Shown here: one piece after another, positions 40,949-50,529 of the stretch
Layout of the letters: every line of letters starts with the position of its first letter
Numbering within the stretch: the stretch's first letter is position 1
Origin: Magnetococcales bacterium
GTDB taxonomy: Bacteria > Pseudomonadota > Magnetococcia > Magnetococcales > Magnetaquicoccaceae
DNA: 64,000 bases
Assembly (NCBI GenBank): GCA_015231755.1
Contig: JADGAZ010000005.1
Span: forward strand, 141,322-205,321
Reading direction: 5' to 3'
Notes under the pieces: generated by a model
Database searches by the model: none
What the model was told of the DNA's origin: nothing
The model's input: the letters and a program-made list of their open reading frames with translations, nothing else
Made by a program: the position numbers and the translations under genes

Positions 40949-43534
40949 TCATGACTCCAGCTTGAATCGTTCGACAATCTCCTTGAGGGATCCGGAAAGC
41001 CCCGACATTCCCGTGGCCCGTTGGTTGAGTTGGGCGCTCATGCGGGTCACGTCCGCCACGGCCTGATTGACCGGTTCCATGTTGGTGGCGATTTCCTGGG
41101 CCATTTCGGCGGCTGCCAGCACGTTGCTGGTGATGTTTTGGCTGCCGCTCGAAGCCAGGGCCACGTTGCGGGTGATCTCCACCACTCCGGCGGAAAGTTC
41201 CGCCACATTGCGGGTCACCTCCGCGATCCCCAAAGAGACCTCGCTGACCGCACGGCTGACATCCAGCATATCCTGATTGGTGGCGTTCATGCCTTCGGTC
41301 ACGGAGCGGGTTTGTTCCGAAGCGGCGCTCATGGCCTTGGCGATTCCTTGCGCGGAGCGGTCCTGATCCTCCACCGCTTCGAGAATTTCTTCGTTGGCCG
41401 AAGCCATGATCTGGATGATGCTCACGATTTGATCCGCCGAGTCCGAGGCGTCCCGGGAGTGGTCGATCATCCGGGCGATGGTATCGGATATCATGCCGGT
41501 GGCGGCGGCGGTCTGACGGGCCAGTTCCTTGACTTCGTTGGCCACCACCGCGAATCCCTTGCCGGCCTCTCCGGCTCCCGCCGCCTCGATGGAGGCGTTG
41601 AGGGCCAGCATGTTGGTCTGTTCGGCGATGCTGTTGATCACATCCACCACTTTGTGAATCTCCTGACCCGACTCCATCAGGCGGTCCATCACCTCCTGGG
41701 TACGGTTGGCCTCCCGGTTGGCCCGTTCCGAGGACTGGTTGGCCATGAGACAGCGTTGACGCACCTCTCCCAGAGCGTGGGTCATCACCTGAACGGCTCC
41801 CGCCACTCCTTGCACGTTGTCGCTGGTCTGTTCGGCGGCGCTTTTGACCTGTTCCATCCGTTCCGTGGCCTGATGGGTCGAGCTGACCACGGCGGTCAGG
41901 CTGATGCTGGCCTCTTCGGCGGCGGCGGAGATGGTGTTGAGGTTGGTGCTGGCCTCTTCGGCGGCGGCGGACAGGGTGTTGAGATTGGCGCTGGCCTGTT
42001 CGGCTTCCGAGGCGATGTGGTTGAGGTTGGTGCTGGAGCGTTCCACGGCGCTGGATACGGATTCAGCCTTGCGGGTGAGCAGCGCCGCGCTGGTGTTCAT
42101 GGATCCGGAGACCTCGGACAGTTCCTGGGAAGCGTCGGAAAGGTTGTGGGATCCTTCCGACAAAGAGAGGAAAATTCCTTTCAGAATCGCTGCCATGCCC
42201 GACATGGCCATCAGCAGATGGCCCAGTTCGTCGTTGCGTACCGGTCCCAGATTGGTGGTGAGGTCCCCCTGGGCGATGCGATGCACCCCCTCCACCGCCC
42301 GATCCAGGGAACCAGTGATCCGCCGGATCAGCAGCATGCCAAAGCCCACCATGAACACCCCCACCACCAGGGCCACACTGTAGACCAGAATCTGACTGGC
42401 GCGACTCACCGAGGCGGCTTCCTGGGTCACGGCCACATTCAGTTTGTCGGCCCAGGCGTCGATCTCTTCCAACCGTTGGATCACCTGACCTTGAATGGTC
42501 TCTTCGGTGTGACGGTTCGTTTCGGTCAGCCGGTCCAACTCCAGGGCGTCACGGGCCATGCTGAAGACCGCATCGTTGCCTTCCATCAGCAGGGCAGTCA
42601 GATTGGCGAACTCTTTTTCCAGTTGCTCCGTCAACTCCGCCACCCCGGCTGGGGCGTTCTGGGCGCTGGCTTTGAGGGTATTGATGGATTGGCGCGCCAG
42701 ATCCACCGCGGGCTTGATCTGATTGGTCTGGAGATTGGTCAGCATATCGGTGGTGAGTTCCAGTCGGATTTGGCGACTCAGGATCGACAGGGTGTTGACG
42801 CTGGAGATCACCTTTTCCGTCACTTGGCCGATGCGACCCGTACCTCCAGAGAGCATCACTCCTGCCAGACTGCGCAGTTCCGCTTCCGAGGTGCGGCTTT
42901 CCATGGCGCGACGGGTCTGGCGTTTTCCCCGTACCATGGCCAGGGTCACCTTGCCCTTGATCCCTTCGGCCAAAGTGGTCATCCGTTCCACTGATTGATC
43001 CAGGGCCGTGGTGCGACTTTTCATCCGTTGGCTTAACTCCAGATCCCGTTTGGTCAGATCCACCAGCCGATCATCCTGCTCCAGAAACTGGGCAAAGGAT
43101 TGCTTGAGGTGGGTCAGTGGCTGCTCCAGACCGCTCATGCCCTGTCCGACCGTACCCAGATAGTCCAGTTCGGCGGTGAAACGACGATCCAGTTCCTGGC
43201 GGGGCGGCAGCGCGCCGAGGGCTTCCGTGGAGGTGGCCTGCACCAGGGTGTTCTGACGGTTGACATACTCCAACAGCATGCCGCTCAACCGTCGTCCCGA
43301 GGTTTCCACAGGCAGAATCTGTTTTACTACACGGTTTTGCAGCGTGGTCAGACGGATGGTGGCAAAGGTCGCCGCACCGGCGAGCACCACCGTGGCGATC
43401 AATCCCATGGCGGCCCATGCGATCAACAGACGACGGATGGTCCAGGATTGATGATCCGATTGACCCAGACGCGGGAGCAATCGGATCAACCGGTCGAAGA
43501 GCGTGGTACGGGTCGGGGAGGATTGGGGGTTCAT
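40949..43534 (-). CDS. Methyl-accepting chemotaxis protein, 861 aa
   Basis: A transmembrane chemoreceptor. TM1 is about residues 33-58 ([20 protein letters not shown]). A long periplasmic, helical sensor of about 320 residues follows, then TM2 ([20 protein letters not shown], about 385-405), a HAMP domain ([20 protein letters not shown]) and a cytoplasmic helical bundle with repeated [11 protein letters not shown] segments. The conserved signalling tip is [20 protein letters not shown] and [20 protein letters not shown]. The ATG at 43534 overlaps the stop of the upstream binding-protein gene (ATGA). There is no C-terminal CheR-docking pentapeptide. It probably signals via CheW/CheA in response to the coupled binding protein. 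Confidence 0.95.
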   Translation of the reverse strand: MNPQSSPTRTTLFDRLIRLLPRLGQSDHQSWTIRRLLIAWAAMGLIATVVLAGAATFATIRLTTLQNRVVKQILPVETSGRRLSGMLLEYVNRQNTLVQATSTEALGALPPRQELDRRFTAELDYLGTVGQGMSGLEQPLTHLKQSFAQFLEQDDRLVDLTKRDLELSQRMKSRTTALDQSVERMTTLAEGIKGKVTLAMVRGKRQTRRAMESRTSEAELRSLAGVMLSGGTGRIGQVTEKVISSVNTLSILSRQIRLELTTDMLTNLQTNQIKPAVDLARQSINTLKASAQNAPAGVAELTEQLEKEFANLTALLMEGNDAVFSMARDALELDRLTETNRHTEETIQGQVIQRLEEIDAWADKLNVAVTQEAASVSRASQILVYSVALVVGVFMVGFGMLLIRRITGSLDRAVEGVHRIAQGDLTTNLGPVRNDELGHLLMAMSGMAAILKGIFLSLSEGSHNLSDASQELSEVSGSMNTSAALLTRKAESVSSAVERSSTNLNHIASEAEQASANLNTLSAAAEEASTNLNTISAAAEEASISLTAVVSSTHQATERMEQVKSAAEQTSDNVQGVAGAVQVMTHALGEVRQRCLMANQSSERANREANRTQEVMDRLMESGQEIHKVVDVINSIAEQTNMLALNASIEAAGAGEAGKGFAVVANEVKELARQTAAATGMISDTIARMIDHSRDASDSADQIVSIIQIMASANEEILEAVEDQDRSAQGIAKAMSAASEQTRSVTEGMNATNQDMLDVSRAVSEVSLGIAEVTRNVAELSAGVVEITRNVALASSGSQNITSNVLAAAEMAQEIATNMEPVNQAVADVTRMSAQLNQRATGMSGLSGSLKEIVERFKLES

Positions 43535-44718
43535 CGCAGTTGACTCCAGGCGAGGGGTTGAAACTCCCCTTGAACCAAGCGGGTGGGCCATACCTTGTGG
43601 CTGGCCTGATGGTCGGTTTTGCTAAAGCTGACCGGCGCACCGATTCCCAGGTCAAAGTCCCGCAGGTTTTCCAGCGTATTGACCAGGGTTTCCCGGTCTT
43701 CGGTCGGGTTGCCGCTCACCGTGGATCGGCGAATGCCTTCCACCAGCAGACGGGCGGCCAGATATCCTTCCAGGGAGAGGAAATCCGGTTTGGCATCCGC
43801 CCGATACTGACGCAACGCCTCCAGATAGGCTTTCACTCCGGGCATGGGATCGTTGAGGGCGGGGGTCACCTGGGTGACGATCACCCCTTCGCCATCCTTG
43901 CCCAGCGCCTTGGCCAGGGCCGCGCTGCCCACAAAAGAGACGTTCAGGAACAGGGCGTTGGGCAAATCCTTGCGCGCCTCGCGAATGAAGGCCGCGCAGG
44001 CCGGATAGGCCCCCACCATGATGATGGCACGGGGTTCGACTTCGGCATCCAGGATGGTGGCCAGCGCCCCTTCCACATGGGTGGTGTTGCGGGTGTAGCG
44101 TCCATGGGCCAGGGTATCGATTTCGGCGAAACCGCGATTTTTGAGGGCCGCCACCGATCCGGCATATCCGGAATCCCCGTAGCCGTCGTTCTGGGTGAAA
44201 AAGGCGATCTCCTTGGGCTTGATGCCGATGCCCAACAAACCGTCGATCATGGCGGCGGTCTCTTCGGCGTAGCTGGCCCGGTAGTTGAAAATATAGCGCT
44301 CGGGAGGCGTTTTGCGCAGCAGTCCGGCCCCGGTGACCGCGCCCATTAAAATGGTGCGGGTTTCGTTGGCGATGGGCGCGGAAACCACTGCCGTGGGGGT
44401 GCCCACATTGCCGATGACCGCCAGAACCTTTTTATCATCGATCAACTGGCGCATGTTGACCGCGGCCTTGGTGGGTTCGTAGCCATCGTCCAGCGCCAGG
44501 AGGCGCAGAGGGCGACCGTGGACCCCTCCGGCCCGGTTGACGCTGTCGAAATAACTTTCCACACCCAGGCGGGTGTTCTGGCCCAAGGCCACGGGACCGC
44601 TTTCCAGTGGGGTGGACATGCCAATGGGAATTTCGGCGGCGGCCAGGGCGGAACCGGACCATGCCAGCAGGCTGATGATCCCCAGGATTCGGGTCAGAGG
44701 CAACAGGGTGAATCTCAT
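43531..44718 (-). CDS. Periplasmic binding protein, branched-chain amino acid/amide type (Peripla_BP_6), 395 aa
   Basis: A signal peptide ([20 protein letters not shown]) is followed by [20 protein letters not shown], the standard opening of the LivJ/UrtA-like fold. [37 protein letters not shown] and [20 protein letters not shown] continue it. No transport permease or ATPase is present. The gene is translationally coupled to a chemoreceptor, so it likely presents a ligand to that receptor, as ligand-loaded binding proteins do for Tar, Tsr and Trg. The ligand is unknown. Confidence 0.9.
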   Translation of the reverse strand: MRFTLLPLTRILGIISLLAWSGSALAAAEIPIGMSTPLESGPVALGQNTRLGVESYFDSVNRAGGVHGRPLRLLALDDGYEPTKAAVNMRQLIDDKKVLAVIGNVGTPTAVVSAPIANETRTILMGAVTGAGLLRKTPPERYIFNYRASYAEETAAMIDGLLGIGIKPKEIAFFTQNDGYGDSGYAGSVAALKNRGFAEIDTLAHGRYTRNTTHVEGALATILDAEVEPRAIIMVGAYPACAAFIREARKDLPNALFLNVSFVGSAALAKALGKDGEGVIVTQVTPALNDPMPGVKAYLEALRQYRADAKPDFLSLEGYLAARLLVEGIRRSTVSGNPTEDRETLVNTLENLRDFDLGIGAPVSFSKTDHQASHKVWPTRLVQGEFQPLAWSQLR

Positions 44719-44935
44719 GAGGGGGCGATCCTTTGCGCGTATGCCGTATTTTGGATATTCAAGACCGGGGCGGGATCTTCGGGAATTTCGCGGTCACGCG
44801 CCATAGTGTACAACGATGCGTCACCATGGGCCACGATGTGCCTCGGATGGTTTCCCGTTTGCTCGGTAAATTACAGGAAATTTCCGGCCATGGCAATCCG
44901 GGTCAAACCGGGCGGAGGTCCATTTGTTTCATGAT

Positions 44936-47317
44936 TCAGGCGCGGACCTGGGCGCGGATATACCTCACCAGTTCCCGCGCCAGGTCGGCGCCCCGGGGAT
45001 GGCGGTGGGCCGGATTTCTGGCCAGGGATTTTTCCACGATCCGGGCCAGATCCGGGTGGATTTCCGGACGCAGCAGGGGGATCGACTGGGGGGCCGTGGA
45101 CAGAATCCGGGAGCGCAATGTCTCCGGGTCGTCGGTCTTGAAAGGCGGATGGCCGGTGAGCAGATGAAAAGAAATCGCTCCCAGGGCATACAGATCGCTG
45201 CGGGGGTCCGGCGCTCCCGGGGTGAGGGACTCCGGGGGGGCATACGGGGAGATGCCGGTTCCGGCCGGGTCCGCTCCCAACAGCCGGGCCAGCCCGAATT
45301 CCTTGATCCAGACCCGGCGGGTCTTGGGGTCGTATATCAGATCCTCGGGGCGCAAATTGCCATGGGTCAGTCCCCGTTGATGGACATGATCCAGAATCAA
45401 GGCGGCCCGGGTGATGATGTAGAGAATCAGGGTCAGGGGCAGGGGGTCGTCCGGATGCACATGGCGCTCCAGGTTACCGGAGATGGGAAAATGTTCCATC
45501 ACCAGATGGGGCGGATGCTCCTCCAGTTGGATCGCCAACAGGGTCACCACCCCGTCGTGCTGAATACGCAACCAGCGTTCCCCGTCCGCCAGGAAAGCCT
45601 GTCTGGCCTGCTCGGCCTCCCGGGGATCCCGGTGCAGGTTTGGTCCGGGCAGACGCAGAATCACCCCCTGTCCGGATGCGGGATCCTGTCCCAGCAAAAG
45701 CGTACCCAGGGCATCTTGGGCCAGTTCCGCGAGAATCCCGTGGTCACCCACCCGGCGCAACGGATGCTCCAGGGGGGCGGAGTGGGGCAGGTGGGGGGCG
45801 CGGGTCGAGCGGAGTCGGGCCTGGAGGTGTCGCAGCCGTTTGGCCGGTTCCGGATCCTGTGGGTCGAAGCGGCTCATGCGCTGGTAAACCAGGATCGCGT
45901 CGGCAAACCGTTGCGCGGTTTCCAGTTCCTGACCCAGGTGTCGGGCGATCGTCATCAGCATCGGATCCATGGGACACAGACAAAAGGTCTCCATGGCCAG
46001 ATCCCAGCAGTGTTGACCCTGATAGGCCAGGATCAAGGCCAGTCGGGTTTCCCGATCCCTGGGTTGGGTCGCGGATTGGTTCAGGAAGCGAAACCGTTTG
46101 CTGACCAACAGGGGCAGAAAAAATCCAAGAGTGAGCATGGCCAACGGTCCGGCCATGGGCACCCACAACCCCAGGGTGTCCAAGAGCCACACATGGGCAA
46201 TCGGCACCAGCAGACCCAGGAGTACGGTGATCACCAGGGTAGCCAGCCGGGCGCCCACCCCGCCGGGAGGAGCGAAGAACAGTAAGATTCCCACCACCCC
46301 ATACAGTCCGTAGCGGATCCACACCCCCCACGGCGGAATCCGGAAACCCTGGTCGTCGAGCAGGGACGCCACCCCCTGGGCATGGATTTCCAGAGGGCTC
46401 ATGTCGCGGCCGGTGGGGGTCGGCAGTTGTCGGGCCAGTCGGGAGGCGGTGGGACCGATCATCACCACCCGATCCCGGAATCGGTCCGGGGGCACATTGC
46501 CGTCGAGTATCGAGAGCATGGAGTAGGTGGCGAACTCCGGTTGCCGGTTGACCCCGGGATGAAAATAAGGATTCAGCCAGCCGTGATCCCGGGTGGGCAG
46601 GAGTATTTCGTTGAGTTGCAGCCTGCCATCGGCATGGGGCAGCAGGTTTTTGGGGGGGGAGGAGCGGGCCTCGATGGCGATGGCCAGCGCCAGGGTCGGG
46701 TACAGGGTATCGTGGAAGCGGATCATCAGGGGCAGGCTTCGCACCACGTCATCCGGATCCGGGGGGAGCAGGTCCACCCCCAGGCGGGCCGCGTTGAATC
46801 CCAGTTCTTCCCGTGGAGCCTGGAGGGTGTTCAGGGTGATGAGGCCGGAACCCTCCGGAATCGGATCCAATGGCGCGGGCAGGGCCGAGGCGGTCAGAAA
46901 GGCCGGATCGGGATCGGGGGGGGCCGGCGTCGTCGGGGCGGTTCCCTGGGTGCCCGACATTCCCATCACCACCTGGCCGGACAAGTGGAAGGCGGTTCCC
47001 AGGGCAATGGCCTCGGACGTATCCACGGGAATCGGAAAGGTGAACCCGATCACCCGCGGCGTGCCCCGATGGAGAATTTCCACCAGTCGGGTGAAATGGC
47101 GCGGAGCCAGGGGCCAGCCCCCCAGTCGGTCCAGGGTGGGGTCGTCGAGGGTGACGAGCACCACCCGGTTTTCCGAGTCGCGGGTAATCGCCCGCAGCCC
47201 GCGGTCATAGGCCCAGTGTTCCAGGGTCCGAATGGGCGCGGTGTGGTCGCACAGCATAAACAGGCCGACCAGTGCCAGCACCAGCGCATGGTGATTGCGG
47301 AGCGGAAAGCGGGTCAT
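44936..47317 (-). CDS. CHASE2 sensor protein with degenerate Ser/Thr kinase domain, 793 aa
   Basis: N-terminal TM (HHALVLALVGLFMLC) is followed by an extracytoplasmic CHASE2 domain (about 25-325; YDRGLRAITRDSENRVVLVT, FRDRVVMIGPTASRLARQLP). Three or so TM helices come next (about 330-415; YGLYGVVGILLFFAPPG, VPMAGPLAMLTLGFFLPLLV) and then a short helical linker. The C-terminal domain (about 515-790) has a kinase fold, but the VAIK lysine is Arg (GVILRLPG), HRD-K-x2-N is HGNLRPED (near 650) and DFG is EFG (IKEFGLARLL, near 672). APE-like YAPPES and SDLYALGAISFHLLTGHPPF remain. It is therefore probably a pseudokinase. The start is uncertain: ATG 47317 or TTG 47362. Confidence 0.85.
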   Translation of the reverse strand: MTRFPLRNHHALVLALVGLFMLCDHTAPIRTLEHWAYDRGLRAITRDSENRVVLVTLDDPTLDRLGGWPLAPRHFTRLVEILHRGTPRVIGFTFPIPVDTSEAIALGTAFHLSGQVVMGMSGTQGTAPTTPAPPDPDPAFLTASALPAPLDPIPEGSGLITLNTLQAPREELGFNAARLGVDLLPPDPDDVVRSLPLMIRFHDTLYPTLALAIAIEARSSPPKNLLPHADGRLQLNEILLPTRDHGWLNPYFHPGVNRQPEFATYSMLSILDGNVPPDRFRDRVVMIGPTASRLARQLPTPTGRDMSPLEIHAQGVASLLDDQGFRIPPWGVWIRYGLYGVVGILLFFAPPGGVGARLATLVITVLLGLLVPIAHVWLLDTLGLWVPMAGPLAMLTLGFFLPLLVSKRFRFLNQSATQPRDRETRLALILAYQGQHCWDLAMETFCLCPMDPMLMTIARHLGQELETAQRFADAILVYQRMSRFDPQDPEPAKRLRHLQARLRSTRAPHLPHSAPLEHPLRRVGDHGILAELAQDALGTLLLGQDPASGQGVILRLPGPNLHRDPREAEQARQAFLADGERWLRIQHDGVVTLLAIQLEEHPPHLVMEHFPISGNLERHVHPDDPLPLTLILYIITRAALILDHVHQRGLTHGNLRPEDLIYDPKTRRVWIKEFGLARLLGADPAGTGISPYAPPESLTPGAPDPRSDLYALGAISFHLLTGHPPFKTDDPETLRSRILSTAPQSIPLLRPEIHPDLARIVEKSLARNPAHRHPRGADLARELVRYIRAQVRA

Positions 47318-47497
47318 GGTGACTGGGGGGAGATGGCTGCCTCCACTGAAAGATCGCGACAACTCTTTCGGAAAATGGGATGTTTATCTTATGATACCCC
47401 CTTCGGGTGCAAAGAACAATCATCCGAAAAGGGGAGTGTTTTTTTGGGTGTGCGTCCTGGTTTGGGCGCAGGCTGTTTCTGATGGCTGGAATGAACG
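47318..47497. promoter_or_regulatory. Divergent promoter region between the CHASE2 gene and moaE-mogA
   Basis: The gap holds a good -10 for the plus strand (TATGAT, 47390-47395) without a clear -35 at the right distance. No motif known to me for molybdenum-dependent control is seen. Confidence 0.3.
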
Positions 47498-48541
47498 ATG
47501 ATTCGCATTCAAACCGACGATTTTTCCGTGGAACAGGAGGTGGCCGCCCTGATCGCTGGACGCACCATGGTGGGGGGGGTGGTCAGCTTTGTGGGTACGG
47601 TGCGGGATTACGCCGGCGGGGATCGGGTCGAGGCCATGGAACTGGAACACTATCCCGGCATGACCGAATCCGAATTGGCCCGCATCGAAACCGAGGCACG
47701 CGCCCGTTTCGCTGTGGAGGCGTTGCTGGTGGTGCATCGGGTGGGTCGGTTGTCCGTGGCCGACAACATCGTGCTGGTGGTGGCGGCGGCGCGTCATCGG
47801 GCCGATGCGTTCGATGCCTGCCGTTTCATGATCGATCATTTGAAACTCTACGCCACCTTTTGGAAAAAAGAGTTCACCACCCAAGGCGGTCCCCGCTGGG
47901 TGGAGGTGTGTCCCGGCTGCGAGGCCGCCGCCGGCAAATGGGGGAGTGGAAAACCGATGGGAGCGGACGCCAACGGAGGTCATGTGCATGCGTGTGGCCA
48001 GGGACAGAGCCATGGTCATCACGGGCAGCCGGAAAAACATCAGAGTCCGGATCGGATCTCCTGGTCCGGGTTGCGGGTGGGGATCGTGACCCTGTCCGAC
48101 AGTCGGGATCTGGCTTCCGATGGCAGCGGCGACGCGTTGGAACAATGGGTGCTGGCTCATGGAGGGGTGGTGGTGGCGCGGGTGTTGCTTCCGGATGAGC
48201 AGGCGCGGATCCGGGAGGTGTTGACCGCATGGTCCGATGATCGGGCAATGGAGGTGATCCTGACTACCGGCGGGACCGGTCCCGGTCCCAGGGATGTCAC
48301 CCCCGAGGCCACCCGGGCGGTGTGCGACCGGGAGTTGCCGGGATTCGCGGAGTTGATCCGGGCCGCCGGTTTGCAACAGACCCGTTCCGCGGCCTTGACC
48401 CGGGGGGTGAGCGCCTTCCGGGGGCAGACGTTGGTGATCAATCTGCCGGGTTCGACCCGGGGAGCGGTTCACAGTCTGGGGGCGGTGGCGGATTTGGTGC
48501 CCCACGCCTTGCGCATGGCCCGGGGGGGCGGTCACGCCTGA
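47498..48541 (+). CDS. MoaE-MogA fusion (molybdopterin synthase large subunit fused to molybdopterin adenylyltransferase), 347 aa
   Basis: Residues about 1-145 are MoaE, the large subunit that inserts sulfur into precursor Z: GGVVSFVGTVRDYAGGDRVE, MELEHYPGMTESELARIE, VHRVGRLSVADNIVLVVAAA, and the conserved FWKKE and RWVEV near the active site. Residues about 185-345 are MogA/MoaB, which adenylates molybdopterin: VGIVTLSDSRDLASDGSGDA, TTGGTGPGPRDVTPEAT and LPGSTRGAVHSLGAVADLVP. A His/Cys-rich linker (about 146-180; HVHACGQGQSHGHHGQPEKH) joins them. Separate genes encode these steps in most bacteria. moeB lies convergent next door; moaD, moaA and moeA are not in the window. Confidence 0.9.
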   Translation: MIRIQTDDFSVEQEVAALIAGRTMVGGVVSFVGTVRDYAGGDRVEAMELEHYPGMTESELARIETEARARFAVEALLVVHRVGRLSVADNIVLVVAAARHRADAFDACRFMIDHLKLYATFWKKEFTTQGGPRWVEVCPGCEAAAGKWGSGKPMGADANGGHVHACGQGQSHGHHGQPEKHQSPDRISWSGLRVGIVTLSDSRDLASDGSGDALEQWVLAHGGVVVARVLLPDEQARIREVLTAWSDDRAMEVILTTGGTGPGPRDVTPEATRAVCDRELPGFAELIRAAGLQQTRSAALTRGVSAFRGQTLVINLPGSTRGAVHSLGAVADLVPHALRMARGGGHA

Positions 48542-48575
48542 TCTTGGTTTTTTTCTTCACGGGGGGCGACAGGCG

Positions 48576-49370
48576 TCAGGAGGCGGGGCGGGAGACTGGA
48601 CCGGCCTGGGGCGCGGCGCATACCGGGCAGGCGGGATTTTTGGGAATGGCAACGCGCAGCCAGAACTGATCCCGCAGATTGATCAGCCAGATGGATCCGT
48701 TGGCGGGTGACGGTTGCCGGTTGAGAAGGGTTTGGATCGCTTCGGTGGCCTGCAAGGCTCCGATCACTCCGGCCACCGGACCCAACACCCCGGCGGTGGC
48801 ACAGGTCGGGATGGGACTTTCCGGCCCGCAGCCATGCTGTTTTATGCCAGGGTGCAGACATTGATAACAGGGGGCTTCCGGATCCACCCCGTGTCGAAAG
48901 GTGGCCACCTGTCCCTCGAATCCCAATACCGCCCCCGATACCAGCGGAATCCGGCGGGTCATGCAAATCCGGTTGAGCAGGTAACGGGCTTCAAAGTTGT
49001 CGCTGCCATCCACCACCAGATCGCATCCGGTCACGGCGTTTGCGATCGTGGTCTCGGTGATGCGGAGATGGATCGGGGTGACGCGGGTGGCGGGGTGGGA
49101 GCGTTGCAAGGTCTGTCGGGCCGATTCGGCCTTGGGGAGTCCCACCCCTGGGGTTACGTGGAGAATCTGACGGTGGAGATTGGACAGTTCCACCCGATCC
49201 CCGTCGGCGATCACCAGATGGCCGATGCCGGTTTGAGCCAGAAACAACGCCACCGGCGCGCCCAGTCCTCCGGCGCCCAGAATGAAGACCCGGGCTGCGG
49301 CCAGACGCGGGTTCGCGGCGGGAGCGGAATCCAACCGGTTGGAGGGAGAGTCTGGAAAGGGAATGGGCAC
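48576..49370 (-). CDS. moeB: Molybdopterin-synthase adenylyltransferase MoeB / ThiF-type E1-like protein, 264 aa
   Basis: It activates the C-terminal glycine of MoaD (or ThiS) as an acyl-adenylate. The nucleotide-binding motif is RVFILGAGGLGAPVALFLAQ. DGDRVELSNLHRQILHV is the E1 signature. DGSDNFEARYLLNRIC and the catalytic-loop Cys in PTCATAGVLGPVAG are present, as is the zinc knuckle pair CYQC and CPVC. The start is a GTG at 49370 with a poor ribosome-binding site. Its location beside moaE-mogA supports the MoeB role; a ThiF role cannot be excluded. Confidence 0.9.
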   Translation of the reverse strand: MPIPFPDSPSNRLDSAPAANPRLAAARVFILGAGGLGAPVALFLAQTGIGHLVIADGDRVELSNLHRQILHVTPGVGLPKAESARQTLQRSHPATRVTPIHLRITETTIANAVTGCDLVVDGSDNFEARYLLNRICMTRRIPLVSGAVLGFEGQVATFRHGVDPEAPCYQCLHPGIKQHGCGPESPIPTCATAGVLGPVAGVIGALQATEAIQTLLNRQPSPANGSIWLINLRDQFWLRVAIPKNPACPVCAAPQAGPVSRPAS

Positions 49371-49399
49371 GGCTGTTTTTTTGAAGAAGGGGAGCTTCC

Positions 49400-49443
49400 C
49401 TTCCGGTCGGGGGGTGTGGTCTTGGAGGGACGCCGACCGGAAG
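49400..49443. terminator. Perfect 11-bp inverted repeat between moeB and the repressor gene
   Basis: CTTCCGGTCGG (49400-49410) and CCGACCGGAAG (49433-49443) form an 11-bp stem with a 22-base loop just past the stop of the repressor gene. No T run follows on the minus strand, so terminator function is uncertain. Confidence 0.45.
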
Positions 49444-49475
49444 AGAGTGGCTGGGGCAAAGGATGAGCCGAGGGA

Positions 49476-50165
49476 TCAATAATCCTTGTACTTGGCCACA
49501 ACCACGCCGCTGACAATCAGTTGACCTTGAATTTCGATCAGTGGATAACGGGAATTCAGGGGTTTCATGTATTGTCTGGCGCCGTGGACGATCAATTGCT
49601 TGAGGGTGGCGCGATTGTCTTCGCTTGTCCGGGCGATCAGAAAACGATTATGCTCGGCTTTCATGGTGGGATCGACGATGATGAGTTCCCCTTCGGTGAA
49701 CTCCGGTTCCATGGAGTCGTCCGGCACTTCCAGGGCATAGGCCTTGGCGCTGGTTCTCGGGGCCACGGGGATCCAGGATTTGACGTTTTCCGGGTGATGG
49801 GATTCGGCGGTTTCCGGGGTGTAGGCTTTGGCTTCTTCCCAGGTGATCAGGGGGATGCGGGCAATGACCGGAACCCGGTAACCCTCGGCGGACTCGGAAA
49901 CACCGCTCATGCCGGGACCGGATCCAGGGGGGCCACCCAGGCTCATTTCGCCCCGGCCCGTGTCCAGCCAGATGGGATCGACACCGCAGGTGAGGGCAAT
50001 GGCGACCGTGCGCCGCGACGAGCGGGAGCGTCCACACTCCAGTTTATGCACCGCAGTTTGACTGATGCCGACCCGATCCGCGAGTTGTTTTTGGGTGAGG
50101 CTGGCATATTTCCGGGCGGTTTGGATACGATCGCTCAGAGTTAATGTGCTGGTTCTGTCTGTCAT
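49476..50165 (-). CDS. XRE-type repressor with S24 (LexA/CI-like) peptidase domain, 229 aa
   Basis: The N-terminal helix-turn-helix is at about 10-65 (ARKYASLTQKQLADRVGISQ and TAVHKLECGRSR). The C-terminal S24 peptidase domain (about 105-229) has the nucleophilic Ser in VPDDSMEPEFTEGELI and the Lys in NRATLKQLIV, so the Ser-Lys dyad for self-cleavage is present. Such proteins repress phage or damage-inducible genes and inactivate themselves with RecA filaments. The start at 50165 (MTDRTST) is chosen; the longer frame to 50237 would run over the -10 region. Its upstream DNA holds a symmetrical repeat and promoter-like hexamers that may form an autoregulatory operator. No other phage gene adjoins it. 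Confidence 0.88.
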   Translation of the reverse strand: MTDRTSTLTLSDRIQTARKYASLTQKQLADRVGISQTAVHKLECGRSRSSRRTVAIALTCGVDPIWLDTGRGEMSLGGPPGSGPGMSGVSESAEGYRVPVIARIPLITWEEAKAYTPETAESHHPENVKSWIPVAPRTSAKAYALEVPDDSMEPEFTEGELIIVDPTMKAEHNRFLIARTSEDNRATLKQLIVHGARQYMKPLNSRYPLIEIQGQLIVSGVVVAKYKDY

Positions 50166-50210
50166 GGCTTTTCTGGATCCTTTATGATGAATGGTTACGT
50201 CAACGATGTG

Positions 50211-50237
50211 TGTATACTTTCCGTCAGAGTTTTGCAA
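50211..50237 (-). promoter_or_regulatory. Possible promoter of the S24 repressor gene
   Basis: On the minus strand TTGCAA (50237-50232) and TATACA (50216-50211) are 15 bases apart, about 46 bases upstream of the start codon. The spacing is shorter than ideal. Confidence 0.35.
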
Positions 50238-50246
50238 CCTTTTACA

Positions 50247-50270
50247 TGTTCATTCGGGAGGGGATGAACA
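50247..50270. promoter_or_regulatory. Candidate operator: TGTTCAT-N10-ATGAACA
   Basis: A perfect 7-bp inverted repeat with a 10-base centre lies about 10 bases upstream of the repressor -35 element, in the gap between the S24 repressor and the YajD gene. Half-site spacing (17 bases centre to centre) suits a dimeric helix-turn-helix protein. Binding by the adjacent repressor is inference. Confidence 0.45.
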
Positions 50271-50529
50271 GAGCAATTAAATATTTTTCTTTTCAATAAT
50301 CCGTCAATAATTATGATAAATGACTTTATTATTACTGATTATGGTTCTTAATGGGTTGTATTTTTAATTTCAATAATTTTTGCACGACTTGATATTCTTG
50401 ATGTGTTATTAAAAAAATGCAACAATCGGTTTTTACTGTCCCTGGCCTGTAGAGTCCATACGTTGGTATGGGTTTATCATCATATTTCGTATCGGGTTGC
50501 GATCCTTCAACAATAATGGGAGTTCAGAC
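50271..50529. other. AT-rich intergenic region before the YajD-type gene
   Basis: The stretch at 50275-50420 is conspicuously AT-rich and has no ORF. It presumably holds the promoter of the HNH gene, but I see no confident hexamer pair. Confidence 0.35.
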
